Source: Lactobacillus panisapium
GTDB lineage: Bacteria; Bacillota; Bacilli; Lactobacillales; Lactobacillaceae
Length of the DNA stretch: 64,000 nt
Direction: 5' to 3'
Assembly (NCBI RefSeq): GCF_019469265.1
Contig: NZ_CP048268.1
Span: 651,501 to 715,500 of the forward strand
Numbering within the stretch: position 1 is the first letter of the stretch; every line of letters starts with the position of its first letter. The notes beneath the pieces are model-generated. The model had not been told where the DNA came from. It did not search any database and worked only from the letters and a program-made list of their open reading frames with translations. Shown piece by piece: positions 1 through 8,713 of the stretch. The translations under genes were made by a program, and so were the position numbers.

Positions 1-1
1 T

Positions 2-1273
2 GAAATTTCAAAAGAGCGCATAATTGGTAAATCTAAGGATCTTTTTGGAGATAAGGTATACTCAGACTTAGGTACTAAATTAGTGGGGGCGGTGGCTAAT
101 ACTGATAATACTGACTTTGAGTCAGCTACTAAAACCATTTCAAAACAAATTAATGGCTCATTAAATAAGGAAGTTATTAACCGTGTGGCAGAAGATTATA
201 GCTTGACTAAGCGGGAATCGATAAAGCAGGAAAAGCAGATTGAAAAAGAAACCGAGCAAGCTCTTAGTAAAATTGCAGCTGAATTTAACAATCAAAAGGA
301 TATTGCTGAGGTTACATACAAGAAGGAACAAAAAGCTGCACGTGATCAAGCAGAACTAAATGAGGCTAAGTTCAAATACGAAACTGCAGTTCAGGATATT
401 GTTGACAACTTTAGTAGAAAAATGCAGGATCATGTAAAACGAACCGTTGAAGAAGTTCCAACTAAGGTCATAGAACGTGTTGAAAAGAATGAAGAGGAAA
501 AGCGGATCTGTAATGTTGAAGAGGATGCACGAGCACACTTGCGTGGCTTTTCTCGGACAATCCCTAGTTTTATCATGGCATACGGCGATAAGAACCTGAC
601 ACTACAGAACTTTGATAACTATACGGAAGATGACGTATTCAAAGAAGTAACTGGCATTACTGAAGATCAATTTCGGTTTCTGCGTGATGGTGGAGATTAT
701 GTGGATGCTGAAACTAATAAAAGTAAACATTTTGATGGTCACTTATTTGATGAAGTAGTTTTTAACGATTCAATACAACAATTCTTAAAGAAGAAAAATC
801 AGCTAAGCAATTACTTCGAAGATAATAGCAAAGAAGATATTTTCGATTACATTCCACCTCAAAAAACTAATCAGATTTTCACCCCTAAAGCTATAGTGAA
901 GCATATGGTGGACGACTTAGAGACTAATAATCCTGGTATTTTTGATGATCCTGATAAGACCTTTGCAGATCTATATATGAAGTCTGGATTATACATTACA
1001 GAAATTGTAAGGAGACTCTTTCGTAGTAAGAAAATGAGGCAGCTTTTTCCAGATGACCACGATCGAATAAAGCATATTATGGAGAATCAAGTCTATGGCT
1101 TTGCCCCAACTCGAATCATTTACTTAATCGCAACTAACTACATTTTTGGATTTGATGAAGGATTAAAAGATTCATCAATGGAGAAGAATTTTAAACAAAT
1201 CGATGCTGCTAAATATGCGCAGGAAGGTACGTTACAAGAAGTAGTACAACGTGAATTTGGGAAGGGCGATTAA
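2..1273 (+). CDS. Restriction helicase/N6-methylase-type protein, C-terminal part (cut by window start)
   Basis: The reading frame is open from base 2, so the gene begins before the window; the first ATG-like codon inside is not its start. The visible part starts with a charged, probably coiled-coil stretch (Lys/Glu rich). It then has an N6-adenine methylase-like fold: QIFTPKAIVKHMVDDLE, the AdoMet motif I equivalent DLYMKSGLYITEIVRRLF, and QVYGFAPTRIIYLIATNYI. No NPPY motif follows before the stop. This arrangement is known from large single-chain DEAD-box helicase/methylase restriction proteins; the helicase half would lie upstream, outside the window. Whether the whole gene is intact cannot be told. 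It sits directly before a wrecked DUF262 gene, which suggests a decaying defence region. Family placement is moderately sure; the exact R-M type is not known. Confidence 0.5.
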   Translation, partial: EISKERIIGKSKDLFGDKVYSDLGTKLVGAVANTDNTDFESATKTISKQINGSLNKEVINRVAEDYSLTKRESIKQEKQIEKETEQALSKIAAEFNNQKDIAEVTYKKEQKAARDQAELNEAKFKYETAVQDIVDNFSRKMQDHVKRTVEEVPTKVIERVEKNEEEKRICNVEEDARAHLRGFSRTIPSFIMAYGDKNLTLQNFDNYTEDDVFKEVTGITEDQFRFLRDGGDYVDAETNKSKHFDGHLFDEVVFNDSIQQFLKKKNQLSNYFEDNSKEDIFDYIPPQKTNQIFTPKAIVKHMVDDLETNNPGIFDDPDKTFADLYMKSGLYITEIVRRLFRSKKMRQLFPDDHDRIKHIMENQVYGFAPTRIIYLIATNYIFGFDEGLKDSSMEKNFKQIDAAKYAQEGTLQEVVQREFGKGD

Positions 1274-1280
1274 TGATAGT

Positions 1281-2714
1281 ATATACTTATTTAATTTCCT
1301 AGGAAGTGGTAAGACAATTTTTGAAATTCCCGTTTGTCAGCGGAATTATTAATGGGAAAAGGATCAATATAAACAGCTATTTAATGATTTGACTGTCGTT
1401 GCACAAAATAATAGTGATCATTTTATTGGTGGAATCGTTTATGTTTCTGAGACTGGTAATAAGTTGAGCCATATTTATCGTATCATTGATGGCCAGCAGC
1501 GCCTTACGAGTTTAACGTTGTTATTAAAAGCATTATCAGATGTTGACGAACAAGATAAAGCCAAAATCGAGGAAGAATACTTAACTAATAAGTACTTGGA
1601 TGATAATAGTCATTTAAAGCTAAAGCCAGTCGAACATGATTATGAAGCCTTTTATTCTGTAATGAACGAAATGACTGACTTTAATAAGCCTTAGAAGGTC
1701 CATTGATAATTATCAGCTTTTCCAAAAGTTAATCAGAGATAGTAATATTGATAGTTCTGAGCTTTATGAAGCGATGAATCACTTTAATATGGTATATATT
1801 GAGCTGAGTAATGATCCTAATGAAGAAAACCCCCAGATTATTTTTGAAATTTTGAACTCTACTGGGGTTTCATTGTCACCATATGAGTTAGTTCGAAATA
1901 TTCTTTTAATGAAGCTAGATTCGCGGCAACAATCTGAACTCTATAAGAAGTATTGGGTTAAGATTGAGCTCATGTTTGCAACCAAAACTTTTGCTGAGTT
2001 CATCTAGCATTATTTAGTTGTTAAAACACATGTGTCAGTTAAAAAGAACGGCATATACAGTAGCTATAAGGACTACTTTTTTCAAAAGGACTAAGTTCTG
2101 AAAAGGCTTTATCTGATCTTTTGAAGTTTGCTAATTACTATTATCAAATACCGAATCATAAATCTAATGATTATGACTTCAATAAAATATTAGAGCATGT
2201 CAATGTAATGGACAGTAAGGTTGTATTTCCTTATCTGATGTTATTAATGGATTTAGTGAATTCTGATGAAATTAAGCAAGAAGAAGCTAATAAGTTGGCA
2301 CATATTTTGGAAGGTTACTTGTTCCGATTAAAGGTATGTCAAATGCCAACACATGATTTAAATAAAATTGTTGTACGACTTTTTGATCTAACAAGGATAG
2401 ATGGCAATTTAAGAATCAGATTATTTAGATTCTTGAAGGCAAACTTCCCAAGTGATCACAAACTGTTAGATATTTTGACAGAAGTGAACCTTTACTATCA
2501 GAGAAATCATTTGGCAAAGTTATCGCTAGTGATCCTTGAAGAACATCGAACCAAAGAAATAATTAATTTTGATGATGTTCAAGTCGAACATATTATGCCT
2601 CAAAGACTTAATGCAAAATGGCGACTTCAAGTTGCTAATGTTGATAAAGTCAAAGAACAGTATTGTGATACGCTTGGTAATCTGATTCTCTGTGATCCAA
2701 ATGCCAATTGTTAA
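1281..2714 (+). pseudogene. DUF262/DUF1524 (GmrSD-like) restriction protein, multiply broken
   Basis: Pieces in several frames line up in order as one DUF262-DUF1524 protein. The N-terminal part shows FEIPVCQRNY, then an in-frame TAA at 1350-1352, then WEKDQYKQLFNDL and the DUF262 signature IDGQQRLTSL. A frameshift near 1690 moves to the frame of SIDNYQLFQKLIRDSNID and the FEILNSTGVSLSPYELVRN block. A second in-frame stop (TAG, 1.98-2.01 kb) interrupts FI/HYLVVK, a second frameshift follows near 2.09 kb, and the last piece carries the HNH-like DUF1524 motif VEHIMPQ before ending early at 2714. Intact relatives are type IV-like restriction enzymes acting on modified DNA. With at least four lesions it should be inactive. 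Confidence 0.8.
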
Positions 2715-3043
2715 TTCATAGACAGGTGTGGATGATGTCCAGGTCCCAGCAAGTACAGAATTATCTGATAGAATAAGAAAAGACTTGAGGAAACATCGTT
2801 TTAAATTTGTTGGCTATATCATGATTTATGCCATAATGAAATCGGTTTGAGTAACTAATGATTGTTTGCTTTCATGTGTTTTTAGTGATTAATTGATCGT
2901 TTAATTCTATATCAAATAGAATGTAATAATATTCATGTCGGGTTGATGATAAATTTAAAAATATTATTTGTATGAATCGTATTTAGATATAGAGGGCGAT
3001 TAAGGGCAATGATAAAAAAATTAAATTATTATATCATTATATA
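2715..3043. other. Gap with a short coding-like remnant and very AT-rich DNA
   Basis: No intact gene is seen. Bases 2747-2848 read as an open frame (beginning PASTELSDRIRKDLRKHR) that may be the worn tail of the DUF1524 gene. The rest, from about 2850, is very AT-rich and leads into the promoter of the next operon. Confidence 0.4.
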
Positions 3044-3072
3044 TTGTTATTTTACTTTTTGTATTATATAAT
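3044..3072 (+). promoter_or_regulatory. Sigma-A promoter of the three-gene island operon
   Basis: TTGTTA at 3044-3049, a 17-base spacer and TATAAT at 3067-3072. It lies about 40 bases before the first start codon, which has the ribosome site AGGGGGT at 3102-3108. Another TATAAT at 3090-3095 is too close to the start codon to be preferred. Confidence 0.6.
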
Positions 3073-3112
3073 TTAAATGTAAATCGATATATAATACTAG
3101 TAGGGGGTAAAA

Positions 3113-4078
3113 ATGACAAAATTTGAAATGAGCATAGCTAACTTTAACTTAACATACGGTAAAGAGGAAAGACCAATGTTAGAACAATTTACAGATCTTG
3201 TTTATCCTGCATTTTGTTCTGACATAATTAGAACCTATGAAAATTCAAATTACTTTTTTATGAATACTGAATTGATTGATACAGTAAATGGTTTGGCTTT
3301 AAAGGGAATTTTAGTAAATAATACAGAAGTTGATATTAATTCGAAATATAATAGTAAAACTCGTAAACTAAGTAGCGCAAATGAAGTCTATTCATCAGCT
3401 CCATATTCTTTATTCTATATCTTTCTAAAAAATCATAGAATGATATATGTTAAAAATCAAAAAGTAAGTCCTTTGTTAGGAACATTCAATCAAACTGCTA
3501 AGTATGTACTACACCAGTTTAGAAAAAATGAAAATGAAAAAAGAAAAAAGATGAGACAGGAACTGCTTCCAGACTTTAATTTGAATGTTATGGGAATACC
3601 AAGTAGCAATGACTTGATGACAGAATTGAATAAAGTTGAAAAAATAAGCAAACTAAATCTGAGATTTTATCCATTAAACGGAGAAGACATTTATGAAACC
3701 AGTGAAGTTACACAAAGACTATTACAATCAATGTATGAAAGTAGAAAATTCTCTGGATCTAAAACAGGAAATGCTTCGTTTAATTCCCCCAAAGATAAAG
3801 AAAATGTTGCAAAAATGGTGTCAGAAGTAGGGGGTACTGCTGATGCAACTATAGAAGCAAAAAGCAGAGATGGTAGCTCAATAAAAATAAAAACTAATAA
3901 TGTTTCTCAAAAACTAAGGTTAGTTACTGAAGACGAATCGAATCAGATAACTGAACATGAAAGTGAGGTCTTAAAAAAGGCAACATCAATTCCAGAGATA
4001 ACCAGAGTCTCTGATAGAAACTCAGAGATTTATAAAAAATTAAAAAACAGTCTAAAGGCTTTACTTAAACATGACTAG
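3113..4078 (+). CDS. Soluble protein of uncertain family, first gene of the island operon (gene A)
   Basis: 321 residues, no signal peptide or membrane helix. The N-terminal half (about 1-140) looks folded, with alternating strands and a conserved-looking block SAPYSLFYIFLKNHRMIYV near residues 95-115; its layout recalls DUF4747-type proteins of bacterial defence neighbourhoods, but this is an impression, not a firm match. The middle (residues about 135-150) is a Lys/Arg/Glu-rich helix, and the C-terminal third is polar, Ser/Thr/Lys-rich and probably partly flexible. The ATG follows a strong AGGGGGT ribosome site. The next gene starts 18 bases downstream, so A, B and C form one operon. Base composition is much more AT-rich than in the metabolic genes after 6 kb, suggesting transfer. 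No catalytic motif is recognised. Confidence 0.7.
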   Translation: MTKFEMSIANFNLTYGKEERPMLEQFTDLVYPAFCSDIIRTYENSNYFFMNTELIDTVNGLALKGILVNNTEVDINSKYNSKTRKLSSANEVYSSAPYSLFYIFLKNHRMIYVKNQKVSPLLGTFNQTAKYVLHQFRKNENEKRKKMRQELLPDFNLNVMGIPSSNDLMTELNKVEKISKLNLRFYPLNGEDIYETSEVTQRLLQSMYESRKFSGSKTGNASFNSPKDKENVAKMVSEVGGTADATIEAKSRDGSSIKIKTNNVSQKLRLVTEDESNQITEHESEVLKKATSIPEITRVSDRNSEIYKKLKNSLKALLKHD

Positions 4079-4096
4079 CAATGATAAGAGTGAAAA

Positions 4097-4729
4097 ATGA
4101 ACGAAAAAAATAAGTATTTAGATGAACTCAAAGAACTAAATTCTATACGTGATTCTACTACTTTAGTTAAAAAGAGTTTTCTTTATTTGCTTCCTAAGAA
4201 AGGAAAGAATTTTAAAAAACAGTGTATAAAATTAGTTATTATAACTGTTTTTTCAATTTTTATAGTTTACTTTATTTCTCAATCAGGATACCAAATTACT
4301 AAGTTAAAAAATGTTATTTCACTTATTAATAACATTGATTTAGTACTTTTAGGTATTATATTTACAGGTTTTTCGGTATTTCAGGTTTTAATGAATCATG
4401 ATGTTACAAAGATGCTAATATCATATGATAATAGTAAAAGTAGATCTTTCGTAGAGCTTAATAAATCATATTATTATTTAATGACAGATTATGGATTAAA
4501 TATTTTTATAAATTATGTTTTATTATTGATACTGAATGTAATTCCTAAGTCTTGGATTAATTTTGCTGTACTCCATGCAGTTTGCTGTTTAAGCGTATTC
4601 CTGGTTTTTTATTTAGTAACATCGTGTTTGATAATATATGAGCTCAAATATTTTTTATTTAATTTATACTCTGTATATGTGTTAAGATCATCAGTAGACT
4701 TTTGTAAAAATGATGAAGAGGACAGCTAA
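4097..4729 (+). CDS. Four-helix membrane protein, second gene of the island operon (gene B)
   Basis: 210 residues. A basic cytoplasmic N-terminus of about 40 residues (KKGKNFKKQ) is followed by four hydrophobic helices at about 42-62, 80-98, 132-150 and 154-181, and a short acidic tail (NDEEDS). Both ends are predicted inside. No known transporter or enzyme motif is seen. Size and topology are like KwaA, the membrane subunit of the Kiwa defence system, but sequence homology was not established. It follows gene A by 18 bases with a weak GAGTG ribosome site and overlaps gene C by one base (TAATG), which implies coupled translation with gene C. The neighbourhood suggests a membrane-bound partner of a DNA-binding protein. 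Confidence 0.75.
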   Translation: MNEKNKYLDELKELNSIRDSTTLVKKSFLYLLPKKGKNFKKQCIKLVIITVFSIFIVYFISQSGYQITKLKNVISLINNIDLVLLGIIFTGFSVFQVLMNHDVTKMLISYDNSKSRSFVELNKSYYYLMTDYGLNIFINYVLLLILNVIPKSWINFAVLHAVCCLSVFLVFYLVTSCLIIYELKYFLFNLYSVYVLRSSVDFCKNDEEDS

Positions 4730-5712
4730 TGAAATTGCAAAATGCATTAATTCATATTTTGGATAAGGAATCAGGCAACTTGATTTTATCACAATCACAA
4801 TTAAGCCTTGATAATAAAATTATTACTAATTATATATTAAAATTAATAAAAAAATTTGAACGTAGTGAATATATAGAAGATTTTGTTACGTCATCACCTA
4901 TACTTCTTCAGTACAATAAAACTGACTTTGAGAATTTCTCTAGTAAAATAGCTAATATTTTTTTTAAATCTATTAAAGATAGAGAAATGATACCAGGAGG
5001 AGATTTGCTTTTTTTTAGGGCAAAAGATAACGATGATAATAGTTTATTTGGTTTCTTTAAATTAGATTATAGCAGTGAATATCTACATAATATTATCTAT
5101 AATAGCAATATACTTAAAAATGATATTATTTTGAATAGGACTGTTTTACCTTCTGTAAGAAAAAAAATTAATGAAGGAGTTATGGTATATAACAATCATA
5201 AAATTGCAATAAGAAGCAAAACATATACTGATAATCAGGGAAGTTGGAACTTTTTAAAAGATGTTTTGAAAATGAAAAAAAAACCAAAAAAAATATCTGA
5301 AACTCTTAACGAAATAAAAGATATAGTTTATGAAACTTCGACTGATTTTGGAGAAAATGAGTTAAATGTTGATATAAATTTGAAGAATGCAATACATGAG
5401 AGCATGCAGATGGAAAATACCGTTGATAATGGATTTATAGCCGATCAAGTGTTTATGGACAATGAAACGGCAAAGGCTGAATTTAAATCAAAATTAAATT
5501 TGAATGGAATTGAAGAAGTTATAAAAGTTCCTAATTCTCATGTGTTTGATAAAAAGTATAGTAAACAGAAAATAGTATTAGACAATGGGATAACAATTAC
5601 GATTCCAACAGAACTAATAAAAAATAAAGATATCGTAGAATTTAAAACCAATATTGATGGAACCACTTCAGTTATACTGAAAAACACATCTTGGATAAAG
5701 AATAAATTTTGA
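4729..5712 (+). CDS. NdpA/YejK-type nucleoid-associated protein, third gene of the island operon (gene C)
   Basis: 327 residues. The N-terminus (ALIHILDKESGNLILSQSQL), the middle (GGDLLFFRAKDND followed by LFGFFKLDY) and the C-terminal block (LDNGITITIP, then VEFKTNIDGTTSVILKN) match the family of 37-kDa nucleoid-associated proteins (NdpA/YejK, PF04245) as I know it. E. coli YejK binds DNA; Gram-positive members are often found in mobile or defence regions with no known role. The length is normal for the family. The start overlaps the stop of gene B by one base. The gene is as AT-rich as A and B. It may be the DNA-sensing or DNA-acting part of a three-protein system with a soluble and a membrane partner; that role is inference. 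Confidence 0.75.
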   Translation: MKLQNALIHILDKESGNLILSQSQLSLDNKIITNYILKLIKKFERSEYIEDFVTSSPILLQYNKTDFENFSSKIANIFFKSIKDREMIPGGDLLFFRAKDNDDNSLFGFFKLDYSSEYLHNIIYNSNILKNDIILNRTVLPSVRKKINEGVMVYNNHKIAIRSKTYTDNQGSWNFLKDVLKMKKKPKKISETLNEIKDIVYETSTDFGENELNVDINLKNAIHESMQMENTVDNGFIADQVFMDNETAKAEFKSKLNLNGIEEVIKVPNSHVFDKKYSKQKIVLDNGITITIPTELIKNKDIVEFKTNIDGTTSVILKNTSWIKNKF

Positions 5713-5842
5713 TTATAGTAATAAAGTAAATGGTTATGAATCTGAACCTGAATATGTATATGATAGCATCTTAAAGTCTGTAAACGATCGTTGCTCCAAG
5801 GTTAAGAAACCGGCGCTGCTCTTAGTAAATTTGCGATCCTGA
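5711..5842 (+). pseudogene. Possible remnant of a further island gene
   Basis: Just after gene C, in another frame, 43 codons stay open to a TGA at 5840 and read like real protein (YESEPEYVYDSILKSVND, later KKPALLLVNLRS). There is no start codon with a ribosome site. It may be a gene fragment left by deletion. Nothing clear is seen from 5843 to 6089. Confidence 0.25.
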
Positions 5843-6089
5843 GTTTTAACTTTGAAAGATTGTTTGATGACTACAACTATACTCAAAGAGCTTGAAAAGT
5901 ACTGTTCAGAAGAGAACAATACTATCAAAAATAATTCAAGCGATAGGAAAAATTGAATTGGTATGTTGGATAACTTGAATTTACAGTGAGTCTTAATCCT
6001 GTTATTCTAACTTTAGTATTAAATTAAGGTATCATTTATAGAAGTGCTATCCGTTAATAGCTTCAACATCATACTACCGGACTTAAAAA

Positions 6090-7298
6090 ATGACCAATAC
6101 AATTAAATATTACCTTTATACAGCCTTTAAAAATACACGCTTTTCCCGCATAATCAGCGTGTTATTTGTTGTTCAAATTTTAAAACTAAATTTAGTGCAA
6201 TTTTCACTGTTAGAATCAATTTATATGTTTGCCCAGTTTTTCTCAGAAATTCCTAGTGGTATTTTGGGCGACATGTTTCAAAATAAGAAAGTGGTGCTTG
6301 CAGGTCTATTGGTCTCAGTGCTAACGCCACTAATAACAATTTCTGCGCTTTTTCTACCAAAGGACCTGGTTTTCCCAGTTTTGGTACTTTCTTTTGGGCT
6401 GGAAGGAATAGCCAATGCTTTAACCAGTGGTGCTGATGATGCTTTATTTTATGAGGGGATCCGCAACGATGGTGCAGAAAACAGTTACGGCAAAATCCGC
6501 GGGAATATGCAATTGATTAGCTCAATTATTCTCGGGTTAGCCACGGCCGTTGGTGGGTATTTATTTACCCTTAATGTCAAAATGCCGTACCTCTTTCAGT
6601 CATTGTTTTTACTCGGAGCAATTTCCATCATCGCTGTCACAAAAGAACAGAAAAAGATTGCGACATCTGAAAATGAAGCAAAAGAATCATATTCGAGCAT
6701 GTTAAAAAGTATTTTGTCAGTTTTCAAAGATATGGTTCATTCGCCAAACATTCTTTTTTTGTTTATTTTTATGATTATCATCACAGCCGTTGTCAATGCG
6801 ATTTTTATGCTGCTACCCAATTATCTTTCCCAGTTGGGTTTCGATGCATCCGCAAACGGCAGCGTCTTTATGTTGTTTAGCTTTGCGGGTGGGCTAGTAG
6901 CCACACAGGCATATCGTTTAATTAAATTAAAGTTTTCAACGCTAACAATTTTAATCGCCAGTATATTATTAGTTTCAACTGGGCTGCAATTGCAGAGCAA
7001 CAAGTATTTCTTTTTGCTAGGTGCCGGCTTACTTTATATTACGTTAGATATTTTAGATCCGGTGGTCATGCAAATGCTAAACTTGTGGGTTGGCGATCAG
7101 TCTCGTGCAACTTTTATTTCTGGCTTGTCCTTTGCCACCAGTTTAGTCACGATGATCATCAATCCAATTATTGGGGCAATTGTGCAAAGTTACGGGACAA
7201 TTATTATGCTAACTTCAACTACGGTTATTACAGTTGTGCTGATTGGCATTGCATATGTCTTAATTTTACGAACCAAGGGGGATTCCAGTCATGAATAA
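6090..7298 (+). CDS. MFS transporter, drug-efflux-like
   Basis: 402 residues with about 12 hydrophobic helices. The loop between helices 2 and 3 carries the MFS signature (SEIPSGILGDMFQNKKVVLAG), and a long cytoplasmic loop near residues 180-210 divides the two six-helix halves. It belongs to the major facilitator superfamily; the substrate cannot be read from sequence, and a drug or metabolite exporter is the usual assignment. No strong ribosome site is seen before the ATG. The 3' end overlaps the next gene by eight bases, with that gene's ribosome site (AGGGGG) inside this gene, so the two are co-translated. Normal chromosomal base composition resumes here, marking the right edge of the AT-rich island. 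Confidence 0.8.
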   Translation: MTNTIKYYLYTAFKNTRFSRIISVLFVVQILKLNLVQFSLLESIYMFAQFFSEIPSGILGDMFQNKKVVLAGLLVSVLTPLITISALFLPKDLVFPVLVLSFGLEGIANALTSGADDALFYEGIRNDGAENSYGKIRGNMQLISSIILGLATAVGGYLFTLNVKMPYLFQSLFLLGAISIIAVTKEQKKIATSENEAKESYSSMLKSILSVFKDMVHSPNILFLFIFMIIITAVVNAIFMLLPNYLSQLGFDASANGSVFMLFSFAGGLVATQAYRLIKLKFSTLTILIASILLVSTGLQLQSNKYFFLLGAGLLYITLDILDPVVMQMLNLWVGDQSRATFISGLSFATSLVTMIINPIIGAIVQSYGTIIMLTSTTVITVVLIGIAYVLILRTKGDSSHE

Positions 7299-7779
7299 AA
7301 TAGAAACTTTACGTTACCTTGATCAGCATCAGATTAATTATGAAAAAATTGATCATCCAGCTGTTTTCAATATGGCCGATTTAGCTAATTTACATTTGCC
7401 TCATCCCGAAGCCGATGCGAAAAACTTATTTATTCGCGACGACCAAAAAAAGCATTACTATTTACTGACGGTTAAGGGCAATAAAAAAGTTAACCTGCAG
7501 CAATTTCGCCAAAAATTTGGCACGCGGCGGTTAACTTTTGCTTCACCAGAAGATTTAAAAAAGTTTTTACAAGTCACGCCTGGCTCTGTCACGCCCTTAT
7601 CGTTACTAAATAATGCAATTGTAGAGATTCCACTATACTTGGATGCTTATTTTTTGAAGCAGCCTCTTATTGGCATGCATCCCAATGACAACACAGCAAC
7701 TATCTGGCTTAATAGTGGTGACTTGATTAACTTGATTAAAGCACATGGCAATCCTGTCCATTTAGTTGATTTTGCTTAA
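7291..7779 (+). CDS. prdX: ProX/PrdX-type aminoacyl-tRNA deacylase (YbaK/EbsC fold)
   Basis: 162 residues, a single YbaK/ProRS-editing domain. Family features visible are the N-terminal DHPAVF segment, a Lys-rich strand with the conserved lysine (YLLTVKGNKKVNL), the GSVTPLSLLN loop that frames the active site, and the C-terminal HPNDNTATIWL block. Stand-alone members hydrolyse mischarged Ala-tRNA(Pro), protecting translation in the cytoplasm. The length is typical. The gene overlaps the MFS gene by eight bases. A 14-base gap separates it from the convergent RpiR gene, without an obvious terminator. Family assignment is firm; the exact mischarged tRNA is inferred from the family. Confidence 0.85.
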   Translation: MNKIETLRYLDQHQINYEKIDHPAVFNMADLANLHLPHPEADAKNLFIRDDQKKHYYLLTVKGNKKVNLQQFRQKFGTRRLTFASPEDLKKFLQVTPGSVTPLSLLNNAIVEIPLYLDAYFLKQPLIGMHPNDNTATIWLNSGDLINLIKAHGNPVHLVDFA

Positions 7780-7793
7780 ACCGACTAAATTAG

Positions 7794-8612
7794 TTAGATT
7801 TCTTTTTTCAGGATTTCAACTAAAACCTTTTCTTTTAGTTCCTGGCTATCGACTTTAGTCGTGATTTCATATCCGCGAGCAAGAACATCACATAAATATA
7901 ACTGCGACACTTGGCCAGCAACAGTGCCAACGCTACTAAATTCACTCACAGCGGTTTGGAGCTGAACGTCTCCAAGTTCCGCAATTGGGGAGTTAAGATC
8001 ATTCGAAATAGTAATGATTTTAGCTCCATTTTTTTTGGCAAATTTTAGGGAATCGTAAGTATCTTTTGTATGGCCTGAAAGGGATAAGCCAACAACAACA
8101 TCTTTTGGGCCGAGTAGTGAACTGATCTGAACCTGAATATGCGGATCACTTTCTGCGTGGGCAATTAATCCGATTCTTAGCCAGGTCTTGGCAAAATCGT
8201 TGGCGGATTCGCCCGAATGCCCGACACCAAACAAATAAACCTGTTTAGCTTGAGCTAACAAATTAGTCGCTTTATGCAGATTGGCGCTAGTCAGCAGGCT
8301 TTCGGTTTTTTTAATTGAATCGATTAGCATCTTGGCACTATCAGTATAAAATTCGCTGGGAGTCGAAGTTAACTCAGTGGTTTTGGTTAAAGACTCTTGG
8401 GCCAGAAAAATTTTTAGCTTGGCAAAACCAGTAAAACCCAATTTCTTACAGAGACGAATAATTGTTGCATCACTGGTATTAGTGGCTTTTCCTAAAGATT
8501 TAATCGAGTCATAAATTACGTGTTCAGAATGGGTGGCAATGTAATTGGCCAGTTTGATTTCCGATTTAGTTAAGTTGTCTTTATTTTGGTTAAATAGCTG
8601 AATGAAGTTCAT
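7794..8612 (-). CDS. MurR/RpiR-family transcriptional regulator
   Basis: 272 residues. The N-terminal HTH_6 domain (about 1-77) contains the recognition helix region TSDATIIRLCKKLGFTGFAKLK. The C-terminal SIS domain (about 105-240) has GVGHSGESANDFAKTW and the sugar-phosphate loop SLSGHTKDT. SIS regulators sense phosphosugars. It is divergent to nanE and the EIICBA gene, so it probably controls amino-sugar use in response to ManNAc-6-P or GlcNAc-6-P. The minus-strand promoter has an extended -10 (TGTTATAAT) at about 8645-8653. A cre-like palindrome and an inverted repeat lie in the shared 137-base divergent region. Confidence 0.9.
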   Translation of the reverse strand: MNFIQLFNQNKDNLTKSEIKLANYIATHSEHVIYDSIKSLGKATNTSDATIIRLCKKLGFTGFAKLKIFLAQESLTKTTELTSTPSEFYTDSAKMLIDSIKKTESLLTSANLHKATNLLAQAKQVYLFGVGHSGESANDFAKTWLRIGLIAHAESDPHIQVQISSLLGPKDVVVGLSLSGHTKDTYDSLKFAKKNGAKIITISNDLNSPIAELGDVQLQTAVSEFSSVGTVAGQVSQLYLCDVLARGYEITTKVDSQELKEKVLVEILKKEI

Positions 8613-8660
8613 TTTTTAAACTCTTTCTTGATTATGTCTAAATTATAACAGTTTTTTTCT

Positions 8661-8674
8661 GGCAATCGATTGCA
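8661..8674 (+). promoter_or_regulatory. Cre (CcpA) site in the rpiR-nanE divergent region
   Basis: GGCAATCGATTGCA fits TGNNANCGNTNNCA except at the first base and contains a perfect 12-base palindrome (8662-8673). It overlaps the -35 of the nanE promoter, so CcpA binding should repress. Confidence 0.55.
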
Positions 8675-8698
8675 ATTACCGGTTAAAGATAATATGAT
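8670..8698 (+). promoter_or_regulatory. Promoter of nanE-EIICBA
   Basis: TTGCAA (8670-8675), a 17-base spacer and TATGAT (8693-8698). Transcription would begin near 8705, just before the inverted repeat at 8714-8739. Confidence 0.55.
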
Positions 8699-8713
8699 TG
8701 TTTTTGGAGGAAA

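Noticed and set aside
161-538. Two minus-strand open frames inside the restriction protein gene
   Set aside because: Hydrophobic shadow frames of the AT-rich, Lys-rich plus-strand gene, with no ribosome sites.
5734-5928. 64-codon minus-strand open frame after gene C
   Set aside because: No ribosome site or family; the plus strand has the more protein-like fragment.
7085-7294. Open frame inside the MFS gene
   Set aside because: Other-frame shadow of the transporter, Cys/Tyr/Trp-rich and unlike a protein.
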